Below, piece by piece: positions 56,878 through 64,000 of a stretch of 64,000 nt of DNA; within the stretch, counting starts at the first letter, position 1, and each line of letters begins with the position of its first letter. The stretch lies in NCBI RefSeq assembly GCF_010206195.1, contig NZ_VIQT01000003.1, positions 1-64,000 of the forward strand. The letters are read 5' to 3'. A model generated the notes under the pieces. The model was not told the origin of the DNA, made no database searches, and worked only from the letters and a program-made list of their open reading frames with translations. Origin of the DNA: Anaerotruncus colihominis. GTDB lineage: Bacteria > Bacillota > Clostridia > Oscillospirales > Ruminococcaceae. Position numbers and translations under genes: made by a program.

Positions 56878-58032
56878 TCACGCCTCCCTTCCGTCAAATA
56901 CAAGCGTGAACAGCGCCTCCATCTGTCCCGCCGTCGGGATGATGGGGTTCGTCTTTGTGCAGCCGTCCGCCAGCGCCATAGCCGCCATCTCGCCCAGCCT
57001 GCCGCGGTAGCCGCCAGCGTCCTTGATCACGTCGGACAGCGCGGCGGGAATATACAGTTTTTTATTCAGCCCCTGTACGACGGCCGCCATATCATCTGTA
57101 CCGAGGGGCGCGGCAACGCTTTCATACAGCGCCCTGGCCCGTTCGTCCCCGCTGTTGAAACGGATAATATAAGGCAGGATAATTGCGTCGGCCAGGCCAT
57201 GGGCAATGTGGAACAGACTGCCCACTGTATGCGCCATGCTGTGTACAATCCCCAATGAGACGTTCGTAAACGCCATGCCGGCGATCATGGAGGCGTTGAG
57301 CATCGTCTCGCGGGCGGCGATGTCCTGCCCGTTGTCAAAGGCTTTGGGTAGGGCGCTGTGGATATCTGCGATTGCGCGCCGGGCAAACGTGTCAGAAACG
57401 TAATTGGCCCGGTTGCTGACAAGCGCCTCCAACGCGTGCGTCATGGCGTCCATGCCGGTTTCAGCCGTGATATGTGCGGGCATGGAAAGCGTCGCCCGCG
57501 GATCGCAGATCGCGATATCCGGCATCATCTCCATATTGCCAAGCCCACGCTTGATCCCCTGTCCGTCGGAGATCACAAAGGACCGCGACACCTCGGAGGC
57601 GGTGCCCGCTGTGGAGGGGATACAGCAGAACCGCGCCTTGCCGCGCAGCTTTGGGAAGGGGTTTGCTGTCAAAACCTCCTCCAGCGTGGTCAGCTCGGGA
57701 TGCTCGTAATACACCCACATGGCCTTGGCCGCGTCCATGGGGCTGCCGCCGCCCAGGGCAACGATCAGATCGGGGCCAAACTGCTCCATCGCCCGCGCCC
57801 CGCGCATCACTGTGTCAAAGGAAGGGTCCGGTTCCACGCCCTCGAAAAAGGCGACCCTGGCGCCGCTCTCCCGCAGGTAATCCGCCGCCTGATCAAGAAT
57901 TCCACAGCGTTTCATGCTGTCCCCACCGGTGACAATCATCGCGCGCTTGGCGCCCACATCTCTGAGAAAGGCAAGACAGCCGTCGCCAAACAGCAATTGG
58001 CTGCCCGCCAGCTTCATCGGTCTCATCATCAT
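56878..58032 (-). CDS. Iron-containing alcohol dehydrogenase
   Basis: 384 residues of the Fe-ADH family. The NAD-binding GGGSPMDAAKAMW, the metal-binding region GMDAMTHALEA and GIVHSMAHTVGSLFHIAHGLADAI with its His pair are all present. These oxidoreductases interconvert aldehydes or ketones and alcohols with NAD(P). AAGGAGCGGAAA lies before ATG 58032. It sits 3 bases before the TrpA-like gene in the same operon, suggesting that the aldolase-type product is reduced here. The substrate is not known. Confidence 0.93.
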   Translation of the reverse strand: MMMRPMKLAGSQLLFGDGCLAFLRDVGAKRAMIVTGGDSMKRCGILDQAADYLRESGARVAFFEGVEPDPSFDTVMRGARAMEQFGPDLIVALGGGSPMDAAKAMWVYYEHPELTTLEEVLTANPFPKLRGKARFCCIPSTAGTASEVSRSFVISDGQGIKRGLGNMEMMPDIAICDPRATLSMPAHITAETGMDAMTHALEALVSNRANYVSDTFARRAIADIHSALPKAFDNGQDIAARETMLNASMIAGMAFTNVSLGIVHSMAHTVGSLFHIAHGLADAIILPYIIRFNSGDERARALYESVAAPLGTDDMAAVVQGLNKKLYIPAALSDVIKDAGGYRGRLGEMAAMALADGCTKTNPIIPTAGQMEALFTLVFDGREA

Positions 58033-58116
58033 TTTCCGCTCCTTATCGTTTGCATTGAATGTTCGCGCCGGCAGACGGGTTACGCATCGCGCCCACCGGC
58101 AAAAAATATGAACGCT

Positions 58117-58911
58117 TTAGCGGTTCAGCCCCGCCAGCACCTCTTTGACCAGCCGGCCGGAGATGGGATTGGACACAACGCCGCCCTCCTTCAGGCTGGA
58201 GCCGATGATTGCCCCGTCGGCGATCTTTAGCTGTTCGCCGATATTCGCGGCATTCACGCCGCTGCCGGCGATCACGGGGACCGGCGCCACTTTTTTCACC
58301 TTTTCGATTATTTCAATAGGCGTCTCCATACCGATCGCAGACCCGGTAACAATGATCCCGTCCGCGCCGCAGGCGGCGGCATTCTTGGCCGACTGCTCGA
58401 CCGGCACATGCGGCAGCAGCATATTCGTATGCTTGACCTGGATATCGGCCAGCACCATAATATGATCCATGCCCATCAGATGGCGGTAGCGCATACACTC
58501 CTTTGCGCAGGGCGTGATCAGCCCGCCGTAAAATTCCACAGTGTCGACAAACACCGGGATACGCACAAACTGACAGCCTGTGCTGTAGGCGATGGAGAGC
58601 GACGCCTCCCAGTCACAGAAAGCCGCGTCCACACCCGCCGGGATCTGTACGGCGTCGCGCACCTTTTGGGCGGCGACGGCCAGCGTCGTGCGCTGTATGA
58701 GGTCCAGTGTGACGCCAAACGGATCGTCCCCCATATTCTCGACGATTACCGCGTCGACGCCGCTCTCCTCAAGGGTGCGCGCATCCTGCACAGCCTGTCT
58801 GTAAATTTCCTCCACGCTGCCGCGGTAGCCCGTGGTCCCAGGCAGCGGCAGACAGTGTACCATACCGATTACAAATTGCCGGTCAACCGCCAGCAGCTCT
58901 CTGATTTCCAT
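58117..58911 (-). CDS. BtpA/SgcQ family protein
   Basis: 264 residues from ATG 58911 (AAAGGACGG upstream; the longer frame to 59016 has no site). FVIGMVHCLPLPGTTGYRG and GVDAVIVENMGDDPFG match the BtpA/SgcQ family, TIM-barrel proteins; the end IADGAIIGSSLKEGGVVSNPISGRLVKEVL is the usual finish. SgcQ lies in the E. coli sgc gene cluster for an unknown sugar, and BtpA is linked to photosystem I in cyanobacteria, so the reaction is not defined. Here it is between the Fe-ADH and nucleoside phosphorylase genes. Confidence 0.92.
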   Translation of the reverse strand: MEIRELLAVDRQFVIGMVHCLPLPGTTGYRGSVEEIYRQAVQDARTLEESGVDAVIVENMGDDPFGVTLDLIQRTTLAVAAQKVRDAVQIPAGVDAAFCDWEASLSIAYSTGCQFVRIPVFVDTVEFYGGLITPCAKECMRYRHLMGMDHIMVLADIQVKHTNMLLPHVPVEQSAKNAAACGADGIIVTGSAIGMETPIEIIEKVKKVAPVPVIAGSGVNAANIGEQLKIADGAIIGSSLKEGGVVSNPISGRLVKEVLAGLNR

Positions 58912-58961
58912 TGTATCCGTCCTTTCTCGGTTTGCCGTTTTCGTTCCGGCAGATATCCCGT

Positions 58962-59717
58962 TTACGCCCGGTGCGCCTGCGCATACCGCCAGACGCCCTC
59001 CAGCGCGACACGGCATAAGAGCGCCTCCGCATCGGCGCGCTCCTGTCCTTTCAGCGACTCCTTCAGGTTCTCCAGAACCGTGACCATGGTGACGACGGCG
59101 GTCTTCACCCCCATCAGGCGGCCTACAGTCAGCATACAGGCCGATTCCATATCGATTCCGCAGACATGCAGGGCGCGCAGCTCGTCAAACACATGCGACA
59201 GGTCCCTGCCGCACTCCTTGCTGAACCGGCTGTCGTGCATCTGGGTATAAAACCCGTCCATCGTGCAGGAAACGCCGTTGAGACTTCGTTTTCCAAAGTC
59301 GGCCGCCGTCTCGTTGAGAAGATTGACCAGCTCCAGATCAGCCACCGCCGGATAGCTTTCCTCCACATACGTTTTACTTGTGGATTCCCGGCGCATCGAA
59401 GCGATCGGGATGATGAAGTGTCCGAGCATATCGTCCTGCATGGACATCACAGTACCCATGCGCACAGCCACCTCCATGCCGCAGGCGTACATCTCCTCCA
59501 TAGCGATGGCGGCGCTCGGCGCGCCGATGCCGGTGGAGGTGACGGTGATCCGTTCCCCCTTATAGGTCCCGGTGCAGGTGTTAAACTCCCGCAGAAAAGC
59601 GACCTCCTGCGGATCGTCCAAAAACTGCTTGATTATATTGACACGCCACGGGTCCCCCGAAAACAGCACATATTTTCCAACGGTTTCGGGCGTCCCGCCC
59701 ATATACAGCGTGGCCAT
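58962..59717 (-). CDS. Nucleoside phosphorylase (PNP_UDP_1)
   Basis: 251 residues, typical of the uridine/purine nucleoside phosphorylase family. The phosphate-binding GDPWRVNIIKQFL, the nucleobase region MGTVMSMQDD and the sugar-binding CGIDMESACMLTVG (Met and Glu of the hexameric enzymes) are present. It likely splits a nucleoside with phosphate to the base and ribose-1-phosphate in the cytoplasm. Base preference cannot be told from the sequence. AAAGGAGGCAGAT precedes ATG 59717, one base after the PfkB gene. Confidence 0.92.
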   Translation of the reverse strand: MATLYMGGTPETVGKYVLFSGDPWRVNIIKQFLDDPQEVAFLREFNTCTGTYKGERITVTSTGIGAPSAAIAMEEMYACGMEVAVRMGTVMSMQDDMLGHFIIPIASMRRESTSKTYVEESYPAVADLELVNLLNETAADFGKRSLNGVSCTMDGFYTQMHDSRFSKECGRDLSHVFDELRALHVCGIDMESACMLTVGRLMGVKTAVVTMVTVLENLKESLKGQERADAEALLCRVALEGVWRYAQAHRA

Positions 59718-59718
59718 A

Positions 59719-60690
59719 TCATCTGCCTCCTTTCAGCATCCGTTCAAATTGTCCCAAGCGTTCCAAAAGCTGTTCCTCCGTGGGCGCGCCGGCACAGCAG
59801 CCCTCCTGCTCAATCACAAAGGAGGAAAGCACCGTGCCCAGCATGGCGCATGTCCGCGGGTCCTTCCCGCGCAGGAAGCCGTACAAAAACCCAGCCACGA
59901 ACGCGTCGCCTGAGCCGGTGGCGTCGACCACCGGGCCGCCGCAGGTGCAGATGGGCACATGCGTTTTTTCCCCTGCGCCGTCCGCCTTATACCAGCAGTC
60001 GCTCCCCTGCCGGCCGAGCGTGGTAATCAGCAGGGAGCAGCGTCCCCGATCCAGCATGGCGCGCAGATCGACGCCTAAAATCTGTTCGATGGCCTGCCGC
60101 TCCACCTCGTTTGTAAAAATAATGCTGCTGTAAGAGAGCAGCTCCTCCAGAAAGTCCCGCGGGAAAGCGTCCATATCCCCTTTCATGGAGAATACAAGCG
60201 GCAGGCTATGCTTTTTGCACATCGCAAAGAACGCCTCATTGTCCGGCCGCGAACCTACCGTCATCACCCCGAGCCGCGCCCCTGTAAAAATGCTGTCGGG
60301 CAGCGGCCGCGCGAACCGGGCGTCCATCGCGCCGGGGTAAAACAGGGTGATGTGCTGGCCCTCGTTGTCCTGGAGCAGATAGCACACGGAGGTACGCTCC
60401 CCTGGCACCACCTCGGTGGCGGTAAGTGAAATTTTGCCCTGCTCCAAAAACCCTTTAAAGCCAATCTGTTCGTAGTCGTCCCCCACCCGCATGACCGGCA
60501 GGCTGCGCACGCCGAGCCGGCACAGGTCATAGGAAATATTGACCGAGCAGCCGCCATAACGGATATCTGCGCTTGTCCGGTTTTCCACCAAAGAGGTAAA
60601 GCCCACGCGCGCGGGCGTTTTCAGCTTGATAATGCGGTCCATGCTTACATAGCCGCTGGTGATCACATCATACTGCGGATTGTTTTGCAT
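59719..60690 (-). CDS. PfkB-family sugar/nucleoside kinase
   Basis: 323 residues from ATG 60690 (AGGAGGATGGCTG upstream), overlapping the cysteine-hydrolase stop by one base. The PfkB signatures are clear: the N-terminal YGGCSVNISYDLCRLG, and the C-terminal DATGSGDAFVAGFLYG with the catalytic Asp in GSGD. The family phosphorylates ribose, fructose and nucleosides with ATP. In this operon the likely substrate is a nucleoside or the freed pentose, but no residue identifies it. The longer frame to 60807 overlaps the upstream gene and is unlikely. Confidence 0.92.
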   Translation of the reverse strand: MQNNPQYDVITSGYVSMDRIIKLKTPARVGFTSLVENRTSADIRYGGCSVNISYDLCRLGVRSLPVMRVGDDYEQIGFKGFLEQGKISLTATEVVPGERTSVCYLLQDNEGQHITLFYPGAMDARFARPLPDSIFTGARLGVMTVGSRPDNEAFFAMCKKHSLPLVFSMKGDMDAFPRDFLEELLSYSSIIFTNEVERQAIEQILGVDLRAMLDRGRCSLLITTLGRQGSDCWYKADGAGEKTHVPICTCGGPVVDATGSGDAFVAGFLYGFLRGKDPRTCAMLGTVLSSFVIEQEGCCAGAPTEEQLLERLGQFERMLKGGR

Positions 60691-61280
60691 CAGCCATCCT
60701 CCTTTAACCGGTCGGAAAACTGCCCGGCAGTCATCACCGTGCCGAAATATTTGTCCATATCCTCCAGATGTACCCGGTTGACCTCCTCGGAATTGGTGCC
60801 CACGCAATCGCTGATCACAATGGGCAGATAGTCGTTGAAATAGGCGTCGTGTACGGTGGCCCGGATGCAGCAGTTGGTTTTCGTCCCGACGACGGCCACA
60901 TTTTTGATACCGTGCTCCCGCAGCACAAGGTCCAAATCTGTGCCGTAAAAGGCGCTGTAACGGCGCTTTGGGATGATATAATCGCGATGCTTATCCACGG
61001 GGAGCGCGGGGTCGAGCGCCTCGCCGCCGCTGCCTTCGATACAACTGGGCCGCATCGTCTCAAGATTGCGGTCAAATTTACCGCTGCGGTAGCGGTGCTG
61101 CATAAAGATGACCAGGGTGCCGGTCTGATGGCACAGCTCGACCAGCCGGACAATCGCGGGCAGAATTTGCCGGTTCATCGGGTAGAACACAAGCCCGTCC
61201 GGTTCGGTAAAGTCCCGGACCATATCGACAACCACCAAAGCTGTCTGCGACGGCCTGATTATCGCAGGATCAATTCTCAT
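60690..61280 (-). CDS. Isochorismatase-family cysteine hydrolase
   Basis: 196 residues from ATG 61280 (AGGAGAGAGCG upstream). The catalytic Asp (ALVVVDMVRDF), Lys (IIPKRRYSAF) and Cys (VVGTKTNCCIRATVHDA) of the isochorismatase-like amidase family are all present. Family members include nicotinamidase, biuret hydrolase and ureidoacrylate hydrolase. It may hydrolyse an amide or a ring-opening product of the nucleobase. It lies between the permease and PfkB genes, so is part of the operon. Substrate open. Confidence 0.92.
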   Translation of the reverse strand: MRIDPAIIRPSQTALVVVDMVRDFTEPDGLVFYPMNRQILPAIVRLVELCHQTGTLVIFMQHRYRSGKFDRNLETMRPSCIEGSGGEALDPALPVDKHRDYIIPKRRYSAFYGTDLDLVLREHGIKNVAVVGTKTNCCIRATVHDAYFNDYLPIVISDCVGTNSEEVNRVHLEDMDKYFGTVMTAGQFSDRLKEDG

Positions 61281-61299
61281 ATGAAACGCTCTCTCCTTT

Positions 61300-62214
61300 T
61301 CAATTCTCCGCGAACGCGCCGCGCACGCGCACCCCGCGCCGGTTGACGATGGACGCGGCCGTGAGTACGGCAACCATGACCACATAGGGCACCACCTTTA
61401 AAAGCAGCGACGCGGATACGCGCAGGGAAAAGTATTCCGCCAAGGCGTTGGCCAGGCTGAACAGCACCGCATACAGCGTGCAGGCAAGCGGACGGCCGCG
61501 TCCGCAGTAGATGGCGGCGATGGCAATAAAGCCGCGGCCCGCGGTCATATTGTTGGTGTACAAAGACAGCCGCTCCAGCGCCAGATCGACCCCTGCCAGG
61601 GCGCAGCAGCCGGCGCCGATCAGAATGGCCGCAATCTTGTACAGGTCGGTTTTCAGCCCCAGGCTGACAGCGGTATCCTCACTTTCGCCTACCATGCGCA
61701 CATGAATGCCGAAGCGGGTGCGGTACATCAGCACGGACATGACGGCGATCATGAGATACGCCACGTATGTAATCGGCGGGTGGCCGCTGAGGATCGGTCC
61801 AAGAACCGGGATATGCTCCACAACCGGAATGTTCAGCACGATGCTGTTGGTGGAAAAGCCCTGCAAGGTGATACTCGGCACGGACATGATCTTCATAATA
61901 AAGCCGGCTGCGGCAGGCACCAGCATATTGATGGCCAGTCCGATGACAATAACGTTGCCTTTCAATGTCACCCCCATCAGGGAGAACACCAGGCCCAACA
62001 GCAGGCAGGCTACAAACGCGGACAGATAACCGGCGGGAACGCTCCCGGTGAGGTTTGCGATCAGCATCGATACGAACGCCCCGGCCATCATCATGCCCTC
62101 CAGCGCGATATTGAGCACATTGGCCTTGTAGGCGAAGATGCCGCCCAATACGCACAGCAGAACAGGGGCCAGATAGACGACGGACTGATAAATGATATTG
62201 TTGACGGCGCTCAT
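61300..62214 (-). CDS. Nucleoside-type ABC transporter permease (NupQ/YufQ-like)
   Basis: 304 residues with about eight membrane segments. The pattern LGGIFAYKANVLNIALEGMMMAGAF near the start and GAGCCALAGVDLAL are typical of the BmpA/Nup-type permease, a branched-chain-like fold. It overlaps the partner permease by four bases (ATGA), the usual arrangement of YufP and YufQ in Bacillus. With the ATPase and a binding lipoprotein, which should lie beyond the right edge, it imports nucleosides or a related compound. Confidence 0.92.
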   Translation of the reverse strand: MSAVNNIIYQSVVYLAPVLLCVLGGIFAYKANVLNIALEGMMMAGAFVSMLIANLTGSVPAGYLSAFVACLLLGLVFSLMGVTLKGNVIVIGLAINMLVPAAAGFIMKIMSVPSITLQGFSTNSIVLNIPVVEHIPVLGPILSGHPPITYVAYLMIAVMSVLMYRTRFGIHVRMVGESEDTAVSLGLKTDLYKIAAILIGAGCCALAGVDLALERLSLYTNNMTAGRGFIAIAAIYCGRGRPLACTLYAVLFSLANALAEYFSLRVSASLLLKVVPYVVMVAVLTAASIVNRRGVRVRGAFAEN

Positions 62215-63301
62215 GCCTTCCCCTCCTCTCCAAGCGCCCTGCGGGCGGCCAGCTTTTCGCGCAGGCGTTCCGCCAGGCCGTACTTTTCATTCAAGAACTG
62301 GACCGCTAAAAACAGGATGATCAGGCTCTGGATGACCGCCACAATTTCATTCGGCACATTGGCGTACAGGCCGATGGCCTCCGAACCTGTTTTCAGGGCG
62401 CTGTAAAACAGGGCCGCCGCCAGGATACCGCCCGGCGAATGGCGCCCGAGCAGGGCGATCAGCATACCGTCCCACCCAAGGCCCGGCGAACCGGAAAAAT
62501 CCAACGTGTAAAAGGTCTTTTCCGACAGCATATGCCCCGCTCCGGCAATACCTGCCAGCGCGCCCGAAATCAGCATCAAAAGGATGACAGCGCGGCGGGA
62601 ACGCAGGCCCGTCGCCTCCGCGAACGAGGGGTTTTTCCCCAGGGCAGTGATGGTATAGCCGAGCTTTGTCTTGGTCATGACAAACGCCATCGCCAGGAAA
62701 ACGCCGATGGCGATAAACAGAAACGGCGTCACCCTGCTGCCGCCGATCAAAAAAAACCGGGCGCTGTCCTGTATTGGGGGCGTCGCCACATATCCGGCCC
62801 CCGCGTCGCGAAACACGACCGAGGCCAGATATTCCAGCACACGGGCCATCGCGTAGTTGAGCACCAGCGTCACCACCATCTCGTCCACGTGGAAGTAACC
62901 GCGCAGAAGGGCGGGGAGCAGAGCAAATGCAACGCCGCACAAAATACCCACGCCAAAGCAGATCAACTTGTGCGCCGCAGGGTTCATATTCGTCAGATAA
63001 TGCCCCGCAATTCCGGCCATGAAACCGCCAAAGACAAGCTGGCCCTCAATACCCATGTTAAAGATATTAGCCTTAAAGCAGATAGAGATCGCCATGCCGG
63101 ATAAAAGCAGCGGCGCGGCAAGCTGCAAAGTGCGCGTGACTCCCCGCAGGCTGAACAGGGAACGCTCCACCATAACCCTGTAGGTGGTCAGGGGATTTTC
63201 TCCAATAGCCAAAATGATGATTCCGCCGATCACAAAAGCGAGCAGCACAGGCAGAACCGAGTTGAGCGCCTTGACTCCAAAATGACAGGACTGTTTTGTT
63301 T

Positions 63302-63305
<4 letters not shown>
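62211..63305 (-). CDS. Nucleoside-type ABC transporter permease (NupP/YufP-like)
   Basis: 364 residues, about nine membrane segments; the conserved SGMAISICFKANIFNMGIEGQLVFGGFMAGIAG, VTLVLNYAMARVLEYLAS and YTITALGKNPSFAEATGL blocks match the larger permease of the Nup/BmpA transporters. It pairs with the 61300-62214 protein. The start overlaps the ATPase stop by four bases, so the three are coupled in order ATPase, NupP, NupQ. Transport substrate is inferred from the downstream nucleoside phosphorylase and kinase. Confidence 0.93.

Positions 63306-64000
<695 letters not shown>

Overview
The window suggests the chromosome of an anaerobic, spore-forming Clostridium-class Firmicute (Oscillospiraceae/Ruminococcaceae-like). 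The sequence clues are strong AGGAGG ribosome sites, a CotJC-type spore-coat fragment, a flavodiiron protein and rubredoxin for oxygen defence, and a Tn4451-type serine recombinase. Most of the window is GC-rich. The first 5.4 kb are clearly AT-richer and look acquired.

Layout. 1-5.45 kb: right end of an integrative element carrying two CPBP membrane proteases, a WYL regulator divergent from an SRPBCC gene across a palindromic operator, a TnpW-like peptide and a large serine recombinase. It abuts, and apparently interrupts, a cotJC-like gene whose C-terminal part is at 5.47-6.22 kb. 6.3-10.07 kb: Rrf2 regulator, an acyl-CoA dehydrogenase/EtfA/rubredoxin fusion and a flavodiiron protein, a likely oxygen-reduction chain. 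10.2-14.0 kb: a secreted, membrane-anchored surface protein translationally coupled to a 7TM-type histidine kinase.

14.2-51.0 kb: a large extracellular contractile injection system (eCIS, phage-tail-like). The minus-strand operon runs from a double-glycine peptide at 51.0 kb through accessory proteins, sheath, tube proteins, a 1251-residue Arg/Gly/Pro-rich protein, LysM tube-baseplate adaptor, a two-gene spike (gpD + gpV), gp25, two J-type baseplate proteins, a tail protein I homologue and a probable fibre. It continues into a membrane and signalling module: a pseudokinase-like protein, a HAMP/degenerate-cyclase protein, a MORN-repeat membrane protein, a multi-TM sensor and an ABC_sub_bind lipoprotein. 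DUF4255, DUF4280 tip and AAA+ ATPase genes are interleaved with these. A convergent plus-strand cassette (GNAT, Pro-rich protein, DUF4157 HExxH protein) is the likely cargo/maturation part.

51.5-55.5 kb: an NAD/ADP-ribose cluster (NrtR regulator, NADAR, unknown, PARG-like, broken KptA). 55.6-64 kb: a catabolic operon with BmpA/Nup-type nucleoside ABC transporter genes, a cysteine hydrolase, PfkB kinase, nucleoside phosphorylase, BtpA/SgcQ, Fe-alcohol dehydrogenase, TrpA-like and VOC genes, cut by the right edge.

Intergenic spaces hold several short repeat families: a TIR family with GGGCTTGTTTGAAAA ends, an AGAACCTGTAT-ended family, a 50-bp tandem and a 99-bp direct repeat. I saw no tRNA, rRNA or CRISPR array. 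All domain calls are by eye from motifs; no database search was run.
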